From contig NZ_PUJW01000055.1 of the NCBI RefSeq assembly GCF_011189575.1, positions 1 through 7,529 of the forward strand: a stretch of 7,529 bases of DNA, written 5' to 3'. A program made the translations under genes and the position numbers. The notes under the pieces were generated by a model that saw nothing but the letters and a program-made list of their open reading frames with translations, did not search any database and was not told where the DNA came from. Position 1 is the stretch's first letter; each line of letters begins with the position of its first letter. This document shows, in pieces, positions 1 to 6,173 of the stretch. The DNA is from Photorhabdus cinerea. GTDB lineage: Bacteria; Pseudomonadota; Gammaproteobacteria; Enterobacterales; Enterobacteriaceae.

Positions 1-2
1 GC

Positions 3-698
3 AAAGAAACACCGGTTCCTCCTGATGTGATTGATGCAGACAAAAGCGCGGGATGTGACCTTGGGTTAACCCACTTCCTTATCTATTCTGATGGCAGGAA
101 ACAAGCCAATCCCCGCTATTTAATCCGGGCCAGTCAAAATCTACGGCGTAGGCAGAAAGCGCTCTCCCGAAAACGAAAAGGCAGTAAAAATCGGGGTAAA
201 GCCCGGTTAATTGTAGCCCGATGCCATGAAAAAGTGACGAATGCCCGGGCTGACTTCCAGCACAAATTGTCCCGACAACTCATTGACGAAAACCAAGCGG
301 TGATAGTCGAGACACTGAAAACGAGCAATATGCTCAAAAATCGCAGACTGGCACGTCATATTGCCGATGCCGGGTGGCACAACTTTGTCACGAAGCTCGA
401 ATATAAAGGGAAAGAAGCGGGAAAACATCTGATCAAACTTGACCCGTGGTATGCAAGCTCGAAAACCTGTCATTGTTGCGGTCATAAAGGATCAGAAATG
501 CCCTTAAGCCAGCGGTACTGGATGTGTCCAATGTGCCAAACGGAACATGACAGAGATATCAATGCCGCGTTGAATATCAGGGAGCAAGGGTTATTTGAAT
601 TACAGGCGGCGGGTCTCGTCGTCTCTGCCCATGGAGGCCAGCGTCAGACTTGTCGAGCACAAGCAGCGGCCTGTGAAGTGGGAAGCCTCGCCCGATAG
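3..698 (+). CDS. tnpB: RNA-guided endonuclease TnpB (IS200/IS605 family), 5' end outside window
   Basis: This is the C-terminal part of a TnpB/OrfB protein. The family is an omega-RNA-guided DNA nuclease, ancestral to Cas12, encoded by IS200/IS605-type elements. The frame is open to the left edge, so the GTG at 27 is not the true start and the N-terminal domain lies outside the window. Counting that GTG as residue 1, the visible motifs are RuvC-I (GCDLGL, Asp11), RuvC-II (IVETL, Glu95), a zinc ribbon (Cys148/Cys151 and Cys167/Cys170) and RuvC-III (HDRDINAALNI, near 174-184). A basic arginine/lysine-rich stretch at 40-60 fits RNA binding. No frameshift or stop interrupts the visible part, so the nuclease core looks intact. 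The last 30 or so residues overlap the predicted omega RNA. No TnpA transposase is visible; one could lie upstream or be absent, as in IS1341-type elements. Confidence 0.93.
   Translation, partial: KETPVPPDVIDADKSAGCDLGLTHFLIYSDGRKQANPRYLIRASQNLRRRQKALSRKRKGSKNRGKARLIVARCHEKVTNARADFQHKLSRQLIDENQAVIVETLKTSNMLKNRRLARHIADAGWHNFVTKLEYKGKEAGKHLIKLDPWYASSKTCHCCGHKGSEMPLSQRYWMCPMCQTEHDRDINAALNIREQGLFELQAAGLVVSAHGGQRQTCRAQAAACEVGSLAR
101..255 (+). repeat. Direct repeat, left copy (tnpB internal segment)
   Basis: These 155 bases recur at 7375-7529 in the same orientation. The only difference seen by eye is G at 151 against A at 7425, which changes an Arg codon (AGG) to Lys (AAG). The repeat lies inside tnpB, starting just 5' of the codon for Gln26 (GTG at 27 as residue 1), downstream of the RuvC-I aspartate. 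The right copy reaches the window edge, so the true repeat may be longer. Confidence 0.97.
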
Positions 699-747
699 GA
701 CGGGGAGCAGTCACAAATCAGGAGTACCCCTTTTACCGCTCAGGGGT
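635..747 (+). ncRNA. Candidate omega RNA scaffold / right end of the TnpB element
   Basis: TnpB elements make a guide RNA from the 3' end of tnpB and the element's right end. Here the region holds several good stems. AGGCC at 635-639 pairs with GGCCT at 668-672, enclosing CTTGT 649-653 with ACAAG 659-663. At 687-707, CTC plus CCCG pairs with CGGG plus GAG around one bulged G and a six-base loop. ACCCC 726-730 pairs with GGGGT 743-747. The AAGCCTCGCCC...GGGGAGCAGTCAC segment resembles the terminal hairpins common at right ends of this family. The exact right end, and so the guide, cannot be fixed from one copy; it probably lies between about 748 and 775. Transcription would run towards, and antisense to, the aldehyde dehydrogenase gene. 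RNA identity is inferred from family knowledge plus pairing. Confidence 0.42.
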
Positions 748-770
748 CATCCTTTAACTCAAACACAAAA

Positions 771-2264
771 TCAATAGCGAACCATCACTGATTTCAATTC
801 TGTATAGTGCTCAATAAAAGCGCTACCGAATTCACGGCCAATACCTGAAGATTTCACGCCACCGAATGGTAATGCAGGATCGAGAAAGGTATGCATATTG
901 ACCCAAACCGTCCCTGCTTCGATACGTGGGATCATACGCATAGCTTTGCTCAGATCATTGGTCCACAAACTCGCAGCCAAACCAAATGGGGTGCTGTTCA
1001 TCAACTCAATCAGCTCTTCCTCATCGTTATAGCTGAGGAAAGTTCCTACCGGGCCAAATGTCTCTTCCTTCATCAATGAATCTTCAGGGCTGTTAGCACG
1101 AATAACCGTTGGTGCCACAAATAAACCCGGACCTGCCAGAGCATGTCCCCCATACACAATCTCACTGCCTTCCTGACGAGCTTGCTCAAACAGGGACAAG
1201 ATTTTGTTATAGTGCTCTTTATTTGCCAAAGGCCCCATTTCTGTTGATTCATTCAGAGGAGAGCCAATTTTCATTGCCGCAAGTCTTTCAGACAATAATT
1301 TCAACACTTCATCCATATGACTTGCAGGAATATAGAAACGTTCCGCCGCAGCACAAATCTGCCCCTGATTGAGATAACCGGCTTCCAGAACACCATCGAC
1401 TATCTTTTCAACAGACATGTCCGCCAAAAACGCCGCGCCGTTCTTACCACCCAGCTCCAGCGTGGCGCGAGTTAATCCCTGTTCCATGGCTGATTTACCA
1501 ACAGCAATGCCTGTTGGCACGGAACCGGTGAAAGTTACTTTGGCACACAGTGGATGGCCTATCAGTGCCGGGCCAAGCACCGAACCTGAACCATTAATCA
1601 CATTAATGACACCATCAGGAATCCCCGCTTCTTTAGCTAATTCGGCCACTCTGAGCATCGTCAGTGGGGTGTATTCACTGGGTTTCAGCACAATGGTACA
1701 ACCGCAGGTCAGTGCAGCTGCCATTTTCCAGATGGCAATCATGATGGAGAAATTCCACGGAATAATCCCTACCACAACACCAATCGGCTCACGCCGGGTA
1801 AATGCCGTGTATTGTTCACCCTTAAAAGAAGGCAAAGAAACATTCAGGGTTTCACCGCTGATCTTACTTGACCATCCGGCAAAATAACGCAGGAATTGAG
1901 CAGAGGAGTCAATTTCCAGCATACGGGATAATTGGATAGTTTTACCGGAACAGAGACTTTCCAGCTGCGCCAGTTCTTCCCGGTGTGCCAGTAACAGATC
2001 TGCCAGACGATTTAGGCAATGACCGCGCTCCATAGGGGAAGTCTGCGCCCATACACCATGAAATGCAGTATATGCCGCTTGCATAGCAGCATTCACTTCC
2101 CCTTCACCGCCTTGATTCACGGTTGCAACAATTTCATCAATCGCAGGGTTCACCACAGAAAACGTCTGATTCTCCTGACCATGTACTGACAGGCCATTAA
2201 TATAATGACCATGATTACGTTGCAGAAAAGCCGTAACTTGCTGTAACAGGGTGATATCACTCAT
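771..2264 (-). CDS. NAD(P)-dependent aldehyde dehydrogenase, FeaB-like (phenylacetaldehyde dehydrogenase type)
   Basis: A 497-residue, full-length member of the ALDH superfamily, which oxidises aldehydes to carboxylic acids in the cytoplasm with NAD(P)+. The catalytic Cys304 (GQICAAAERF), general-base Glu270 (LELGGKN), the PWNF motif with the oxyanion-hole Asn and the GPV and PFGG segments are all present. From memory it resembles E. coli FeaB more than PuuC. Shared features are the N-terminal QV..FL....G.YI.G pattern, the PSE.TPLTMLRVAELA.EAGIPDGV block and the ending ELKSVMVRY against ETKSVCVRY. I chose the second of two adjacent ATGs: the ribosome site AGAGG lies six bases before it but only three before the first (2267). 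It is last in the operon, 28 bases after the cupin gene, and its stop sits beside the TnpB element's right end, apparently without truncation. The substrate is not proven; an arylalkyl or aminoalkyl aldehyde is likely. Confidence 0.93.
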   Translation of the reverse strand: MSDITLLQQVTAFLQRNHGHYINGLSVHGQENQTFSVVNPAIDEIVATVNQGGEGEVNAAMQAAYTAFHGVWAQTSPMERGHCLNRLADLLLAHREELAQLESLCSGKTIQLSRMLEIDSSAQFLRYFAGWSSKISGETLNVSLPSFKGEQYTAFTRREPIGVVVGIIPWNFSIMIAIWKMAAALTCGCTIVLKPSEYTPLTMLRVAELAKEAGIPDGVINVINGSGSVLGPALIGHPLCAKVTFTGSVPTGIAVGKSAMEQGLTRATLELGGKNGAAFLADMSVEKIVDGVLEAGYLNQGQICAAAERFYIPASHMDEVLKLLSERLAAMKIGSPLNESTEMGPLANKEHYNKILSLFEQARQEGSEIVYGGHALAGPGLFVAPTVIRANSPEDSLMKEETFGPVGTFLSYNDEEELIELMNSTPFGLAASLWTNDLSKAMRMIPRIEAGTVWVNMHTFLDPALPFGGVKSSGIGREFGSAFIEHYTELKSVMVRY

Positions 2265-2292
2265 CATTTACCTCTGGTCAAACAGATGCTTT

Positions 2293-2661
2293 TTAACCTT
2301 TAATACAAGCCAGATAATGCTTCACAAAACGGTCGGTGGTCACTTCCCACAACACTTCAGTTCCCTTCGCAGCAAACCAGGAATCCCCCGGATGATATTC
2401 AACAGTTTCACCGTTCTTGACATCAGTCAGTTTCACCGAACCTTCCGAAACAGTTGCATGCTCATCAAACGGATATACCATACTGAACTTGCCACGAGTA
2501 CAGGCAAAAATACCGCAAGTCAGATTATCCGTTGGTTCACCAAATACCATTGCAACACTTGCCTGTGGATCGCCTTCCACCACAGTAGACCCCAAATTGC
2601 TTACGCTACCAATGTTCAACAATTCAGGCAGTGGTTTGTTCAGTAAAAGTGATTTAATCAT
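2293..2661 (-). CDS. Small single-domain cupin protein (DUF861/Cupin_3, EutQ/ureidoglycine-aminohydrolase-like fold)
   Basis: A 122-residue soluble protein with one cupin barrel at about 40-118. The pattern GIFACTRGKF...EGSVKLTD...G....YHPGDSWFAAKGTEVLWEV...VKHY follows the COG3450/DUF861 signature (EG.V.LTD, GD.....G....WEV, KHY). The canonical HxH metal-binding pair of cupin motif 1 is not seen; the region reads YPFDEHATVSEG. It may therefore bind metal differently, or bind a ligand without catalysis. It lies between the PuuB-like oxidoreductase (64-base gap) and the aldehyde dehydrogenase (28-base gap) on the same strand, so it is almost certainly co-transcribed. Cupin domains recur in polyamine metabolism; the E. 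coli repressor PuuR carries one, which suggests a sensing or accessory role. That role is a guess. The ribosome site is weak (CGAG, about six to seven bases before the ATG), so translation may rely on the operon. Confidence 0.85.
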   Translation of the reverse strand: MIKSLLLNKPLPELLNIGSVSNLGSTVVEGDPQASVAMVFGEPTDNLTCGIFACTRGKFSMVYPFDEHATVSEGSVKLTDVKNGETVEYHPGDSWFAAKGTEVLWEVTTDRFVKHYLACIKG

Positions 2662-2709
2662 GATGTTCTCGTTTCAAATAAAATAATTTATAAATGGCTC
2701 AATGGATAA

Positions 2710-2723
2710 TATTGATATCAATA
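2710..2723. repeat. 14-bp perfect palindrome after the oxidoreductase gene
   Basis: TATTGATATCAATA is fully self-complementary and begins two bases downstream of the oxidoreductase stop codon, in the 64-base AT-rich gap before the cupin gene. It could be a protein-binding site or a chance feature of AT-rich DNA. No convincing internal promoter or U-tract accompanies it. Confidence 0.4.
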
Positions 2724-2725
2724 AG

Positions 2726-4030
2726 TTAACGACGACCTTTCCAGTATCCTGACGTTTGATGCCAAATCTTGCCCGCAGACACCATAAAATGTCGCAACTT
2801 ATCTTTGCCGAAAATATTCACATGAGGAATTGAACTCATCAGGTCATAACGTTCAGATCCTTCGGTCATCCCTTCAGCTAGTACCTTACAAACGATATGG
2901 CTTGGCGTTACCCCAAAACCGGAATACCCCTGAACATAGAACACATTATTGTGCTGCGGCAAAGAGCCAATCTGTGGGAACAAGTTTGCACTGCAACACA
3001 ACGGCCCTCCCCATGCCAGTTCAACCTTCACGTTTTGCAGATAAGGGAAAGCTTTCAACATCAAATGGCGGTTCCAGGCTTTCAAATCAGATGGGATATG
3101 TTCAATGTAAGGAGTTGCACTACCGAACAAGAGACGGTTTTCCTTCGTCACACGGAAGTAATCAATCACCGGACGAATATCACTGTATGCACCGCGAATC
3201 GGACTGATTTTCTCAATCAAATCATCCGGCAATTTTTCCGTCATTAACTGGAAGGCATAAGTGTTAACCACCTTTTTATAAACATACGGCTCAAGGCCAC
3301 TATTCAGAAAAGCGTTACAAGCCCACAGCATTTTACTAGCGCGAACAGATCCCATCGCGGTACGAACCGTTACTCTGGGACCATATTCAATATTCAGTAC
3401 CTGGCTGTTCTCAAAGATTTTTACACCAAAATCTGTCGCCGCTTTTGCCTCACCTAACAACAAGTTCAGGGAGTGAACATGCCCAGCTCCCATATGCTTC
3501 AGCGCACAAGTATAAGCATCAGAGCCGATCACCTTTTTCACATCAGAGCCGGTGTAAAGCTCAATATCTTCATCAGGAGAAACCGCCTTAAAATCTTTCA
3601 GCCAACTACGTAATGTTTTTTCCTGCCTATTATTCATGCCAAGATAGCTATAACCACGGCAGAGATCAGCATCAATATTATATTTATCAATACGATCACG
3701 AATGATGCTTGCTCCCAGATTGCTGATCTTAAAGATCGTTTCCAACCCTCCATCACCAACATGGCGCTTGATCACTTCCAGATCGTGACCGATACCCGCC
3801 ATAACCTGACCACCATTACGACCCGTACTCCCATAACCAAGATAACGACTTTCCAAGATCGCAATATTAGTGATACCTTTTTCTGCCAGTTCCAGCGCAG
3901 TATTGATACCAGAAAATCCACCACCGATAATGACGACATCTACATCTAGATCTTCTCTTAATGTCGGAAAACGAAGATCATATTTTTTGGTCGCAGCGTA
4001 ATAAGTTAATGAATCAACATCATTGTTCAT
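2726..4030 (-). CDS. PuuB-like FAD-dependent amine oxidoreductase (DAO family)
   Basis: A 434-residue flavoenzyme of the D-amino-acid-oxidase/glycine-oxidase fold. An N-terminal Rossmann dinucleotide site (VVIIGGGFSG, Gly36/38/41) precedes the ribose-binding acid Glu60 (AILESR), then GSTGRNGGQ at 67-75, which is typical of the family. The C-terminal FAD contact region reads YVQGYSGFGVT. Colinearity with E. coli PuuB (gamma-glutamylputrescine oxidoreductase) runs end to end, including the N-terminal YYAA motif, GGH.HPLN-like GAGHVHSLNL, and the PYF/DYFR segment. The reaction would be O2-dependent oxidation of an amine to an aldehyde with release of ammonia or a smaller amine, plus H2O2. I placed the start at the ATG at 4030, preceded by GGGG at seven bases; a longer frame would need TTG at 4042. 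No PuuA (gamma-glutamyl ligase) or PuuD is in the window, so the substrate may be a free amine. It is the first structural gene, downstream of the LuxR-type regulator. Confidence 0.9.
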   Translation of the reverse strand: MNNDVDSLTYYAATKKYDLRFPTLREDLDVDVVIIGGGFSGINTALELAEKGITNIAILESRYLGYGSTGRNGGQVMAGIGHDLEVIKRHVGDGGLETIFKISNLGASIIRDRIDKYNIDADLCRGYSYLGMNNRQEKTLRSWLKDFKAVSPDEDIELYTGSDVKKVIGSDAYTCALKHMGAGHVHSLNLLLGEAKAATDFGVKIFENSQVLNIEYGPRVTVRTAMGSVRASKMLWACNAFLNSGLEPYVYKKVVNTYAFQLMTEKLPDDLIEKISPIRGAYSDIRPVIDYFRVTKENRLLFGSATPYIEHIPSDLKAWNRHLMLKAFPYLQNVKVELAWGGPLCCSANLFPQIGSLPQHNNVFYVQGYSGFGVTPSHIVCKVLAEGMTEGSERYDLMSSIPHVNIFGKDKLRHFMVSAGKIWHQTSGYWKGRR

Positions 4031-4065
4031 ATGACACCCCAATTAACATCTGACATAATCACCGG

Positions 4066-4071
4066 ATTATC
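4066..4071 (-). promoter_or_regulatory. Candidate -10 box for the oxidoreductase-cupin-dehydrogenase operon
   Basis: Read on the minus strand this is GATAAT, five of six matches to TATAAT, about 36 bases before the oxidoreductase ATG. At 17-bp spacing the -35 would be TGGTGA (4094-4089), a poor match, as expected for an activator-dependent promoter. The start would be near 4059, placing the neighbouring dyad at about -43. Confidence 0.35.
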
Positions 4072-4093
4072 TGTAGCGCGTAGCCATATCACC

Positions 4094-4111
4094 ATGTCCC
4101 TTTAGGGACAT
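4094..4111. promoter_or_regulatory. 18-bp inverted repeat, candidate LuxR-type operator
   Basis: ATGTCCC-TTTA-GGGACAT: 16 of 18 positions are dyad-symmetric. It lies 27 bases past the regulator's stop and 63 bases before the oxidoreductase ATG. No U-tract follows on either strand, which argues against an intrinsic terminator. The centre (4102.5) falls near -43 from the start predicted by the GATAAT box, the placement used by LuxR-type activators. Binding by the adjacent regulator is inferred. An RNA hairpin with a processing or attenuation role is the alternative. Confidence 0.5.
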
Positions 4112-4138
4112 TCGCAACACAGTATTAACATTTGTGAC

Positions 4139-4894
4139 TTAGGCAAAATAACGGGAAGGCGGCGTCATGAACAGGCTAAAAAGCTCTGCTTGTGATCTAA
4201 TTTGCAGTTTTTGATAAATATTTTTCCGATGATTTTTCACAGTCCCCGTACTGATAAAAAGTTTCTCAGCAATCTGCGGGGAACCTTTACCTTGCAATAT
4301 TAATTCCACAACTTCACATTCTCTCGGTGTCAAGGCATAACGAATCTGAGTATCCAAACAAACCATGTCAGCAACAGGGGTTTGCAACATCATTTCATCA
4401 TGTAATCGCGCTACACTGCGGATAATTTCTAGCGCTGTTCGCAGGTTTTTCTGATGCTGTTCTTGTATTAAAAACAGCCGATCTTCATTACCAAAAAATA
4501 GGCCAAGTTGTCTTTGAGGAGAGAGCCTCAGCAAAACGCCTGCTTCATCCTGCCAGCCAGTCTTACTATAAAAATTAAGATAGTAATCAGTATGATAAAA
4601 TCCTACTGGAGCGAGTTCTCGCAGGGTAAACAGATCCGTTTCGGCACCATCTGTCAGGGCTTGATAGAAAGGATCTTGCAGATAAGCCCCCTGTTGATAA
4701 AGTTGGTTTACCACATCGCTATTTTTCTTCTCAGCTTTAGTCAAGCAACGTGGAGGAACGCCTTGCTCGAAGGCATAGATAATAGCGTTATCAAAGGCAA
4801 TAAATTGTTCCAGCCAGATAAGTAAATTGGGATAAAATTTACTGGTTGCCACTGATTCAATCACTGCTGATAATCTATCCACATGAATATCCAT
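4139..4894 (-). CDS. LuxR-family transcriptional regulator (orphan/solo type)
   Basis: A 251-residue DNA-binding regulator. The C-terminal LuxR helix-turn-helix spans about 187-243 (LTPRECEVVELILQGKGSPQ..., then STGTVKNHRKNIYQKL), with the conserved Glu, Gly, Thr-Val-Lys-His and Leu positions in place. The N-terminal 170 residues contain YLQDPFYQAL (71-80) and a LRELAP...YY..FYSKTGWQDEAGVLL stretch. The pattern is shared by LuxR-type regulators found beside catabolic genes. It has the DP pair also seen in acyl-homoserine-lactone receptors, but I cannot place the other residues of the AHL pocket, so a metabolite rather than an AHL is the likelier signal. No receiver domain or membrane segment is seen. 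The start is the ATG at 4894, with GAGG six bases upstream. It is followed by the amine operon on the same strand after 108 bases and diverges from the nucleoside hydrolase gene. No luxI-type synthase is nearby. Confidence 0.9.
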   Translation of the reverse strand: MDIHVDRLSAVIESVATSKFYPNLLIWLEQFIAFDNAIIYAFEQGVPPRCLTKAEKKNSDVVNQLYQQGAYLQDPFYQALTDGAETDLFTLRELAPVGFYHTDYYLNFYSKTGWQDEAGVLLRLSPQRQLGLFFGNEDRLFLIQEQHQKNLRTALEIIRSVARLHDEMMLQTPVADMVCLDTQIRYALTPRECEVVELILQGKGSPQIAEKLFISTGTVKNHRKNIYQKLQIRSQAELFSLFMTPPSRYFA

Positions 4895-4995
4895 TCCAGC
4901 CCTCGCAATTATTAAGAGATAAACAATAAATCCGAAGCAGATATTGTCCGCCTATTCCATAGCGAAACTATAAGAATCACAATCAAACTGGATGT

Positions 4996-5008
4996 ACAAC
5001 TCAATTGT
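4996..5008. repeat. Short imperfect dyad in the divergent spacer
   Basis: ACAACTCAATTGT pairs at five of six positions around a central C. It sits about 100 bases before the LuxR-type gene and just upstream of the CRP-like site. It may be an operator half-element or chance; support is only the symmetry. Confidence 0.2.
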
Positions 5009-5016
5009 CGTTTATA

Positions 5017-5032
5017 TGTTAATAAAATCACA
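5017..5032 (+). promoter_or_regulatory. Candidate CRP (cAMP receptor protein) binding site
   Basis: TGTTA-ATAAAA-TCACA matches the TGTGA-N6-TCACA consensus at nine of ten core bases, flanked by A/T-rich positions as in strong sites. It lies 124 bases before the nucleoside hydrolase ATG and 122 bases before the LuxR-type ATG. The core promoter is unclear: TTTAAG at 5078-5083 would put the site near -66, while a class II layout would put the start near 5066. Catabolite control of nucleoside scavenging is known for E. coli rih genes and makes this plausible. Confidence 0.5.
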
Positions 5033-5156
5033 ATTATCAGACATTTTATTGAGCATTTATGAGAGCGCTAACCCAAATTTAAGATTTCATCACGGAATAG
5101 ATGTTTTAACTGAATTATGCTGATTTTCCGTATGGTTTTCTCTGCAAGGAGTGAAA

Positions 5157-6107
5157 ATGACCACTAAAAAGATTATTCTTGATTGCGATCCGGGACATGA
5201 CGATGCTATTGCTATTTTACTGGCGCATGGTAATCCTGATATTGAACTATTGGCAATCACAACGGTTGTCGGTAATCAGACACTGGATAAAGTCACGCGT
5301 AATGCTCTGGCGATAGCCCACGTTGCCGGTATTACTGGTGTTCCCTTTGCCGCAGGCTGTCATCGCCCACTGGTACGTGACATTGAAACTGCACCGGATA
5401 TTCACGGAGAATCCGGTCTGGATGGTCCAAAACTCCCGAAACATTCTCGGACTCTTGATCCTCGCCACGCGACGGATCTGATCATTGATACCATCATGTC
5501 CCATCCTCCCAAAACAGTAACACTGGTTCCTACCGGTGGTCTGACCAATATTGCCCTCGCTGTCCGCAAAGCACCGCAGATCGTTGAACGGGTAAAAGAA
5601 GTTGTATTAATGGGGGGCGGGTACCATACCGGTAATCGCAGTGCAGTTGCAGAATTCAATATCAAAATTGATCCAGAAGCAGCGCACATTGTTTTCAATG
5701 AGAAATGGCCTCTCACTATGGTTGGGCTGGATCTGACACATCAGGCACAGGCCACGCCAGAAGTTACAGAAGCAATTTCACGTATCAATAGCAAAATCTC
5801 TCGATTTGTTATGGAAATGCTGGATGCCTATGGCGAAAACTATCGGAAGAAACGCAATTTTAACTATCCGCCAGTACATGATCCTTGTGCCGTCGCCTAT
5901 GTGATTGATCCCACAGTAATGACAACGCAGAAAGTGCCAATCAATATTGAATTGAACGGTACTTTAACCGTTGGTATGACAGTCGCGGATTTCCGTTATC
6001 CACCACCAGAAGATTGCCACACTCAGGTTGCGGTAAAACTCGACCACCAGAGATTCTGGCAACTGATTATAGATGCGTTGAAAAACATCCGCGATACCTG
6101 CAATTAA
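5157..6107 (+). CDS. Ribonucleoside hydrolase, RihA/RihB-like (inosine-uridine nucleoside N-ribohydrolase family)
   Basis: A 316-residue cytoplasmic enzyme that hydrolyses the N-glycosidic bond of ribonucleosides to a free base and ribose, for nucleoside salvage. The N-terminal calcium-binding signature LDCDPGHDDAIA (Asp11, Asp15, Asp16) is intact. So are NQTLDK, the substrate-binding block AEFNI..DPEAA, the MGG segment, and PVHDP with His241 and Asp242. That His-Asp pair falls at the numbering described for the inosine-uridine hydrolases. Length matches E. coli RihA and RihB (just over 310). The start is the ATG at 5157: AAGGAG (5146-5151) sits five bases upstream and overlaps the alternative GTG at 5151, excluding it. 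The presence of the active-site His favours RihA/RihB-like pyrimidine or mixed specificity, but specificity is not proven. It is a single-gene unit diverging from the LuxR-type regulator, probably CRP-activated; a hairpin at 6143-6173 may end the transcript. Confidence 0.93.
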   Translation: MTTKKIILDCDPGHDDAIAILLAHGNPDIELLAITTVVGNQTLDKVTRNALAIAHVAGITGVPFAAGCHRPLVRDIETAPDIHGESGLDGPKLPKHSRTLDPRHATDLIIDTIMSHPPKTVTLVPTGGLTNIALAVRKAPQIVERVKEVVLMGGGYHTGNRSAVAEFNIKIDPEAAHIVFNEKWPLTMVGLDLTHQAQATPEVTEAISRINSKISRFVMEMLDAYGENYRKKRNFNYPPVHDPCAVAYVIDPTVMTTQKVPINIELNGTLTVGMTVADFRYPPPEDCHTQVAVKLDHQRFWQLIIDALKNIRDTCN

Positions 6108-6142
6108 GGTGGAAAATTATCGCAAGTAAGGCCCCTAATTAA

Positions 6143-6173
6143 AAAGCCGTTACTTTTAATATTAAACGGCTTT
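6143..6173. terminator. Terminator hairpin between convergent genes, overlapping the waaH-like 3' end
   Basis: AAAGCCGTT (6143-6151) and AACGGCTTT (6165-6173) form a perfect nine-pair stem with a 13-base loop. On the minus strand it is followed by TTTTT then AATTA, a convincing intrinsic terminator for the glycosyltransferase. On the plus strand the following T run is short (CTTTC), so termination of the hydrolase transcript would be weaker. The right arm encodes the final Lys-Ala-Val of the glycosyltransferase and the loop contains its stop codon. Confidence 0.75.

Noticed and set aside
207..485. Open frame on the minus strand within tnpB
   Set aside because: It lies wholly opposite a well-supported TnpB frame, with no recognisable motifs; a shadow frame.
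1417..1887. A 156-codon plus-strand frame inside the aldehyde dehydrogenase gene
   Set aside because: It is antisense to conserved dehydrogenase motifs and its protein shows no family pattern; chance frame.
2251..2686. Plus-strand frames opposite the cupin gene
   Set aside because: The minus-strand frame carries the cupin signature and fits the operon; the opposite frames have neither.
4094..4111. Dyad considered as an intrinsic terminator of the LuxR-type gene
   Set aside because: The stem is good, but no T run follows it on either strand; an operator reading fits better.
4508..4825. A 105-codon plus-strand frame opposite the LuxR-type gene
   Set aside because: It overlaps the input domain of a clear regulator and has no plausible ribosome site or motif.
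5151..5156. GTG at 5151 as the start of the nucleoside hydrolase
   Set aside because: It overlaps the AAGGAG ribosome site; the ATG at 5157 has ideal spacing and the usual family N-terminus.
5402..5716. Minus-strand frame inside the nucleoside hydrolase gene
   Set aside because: It is antisense to conserved catalytic-domain sequence and is a composition artefact.
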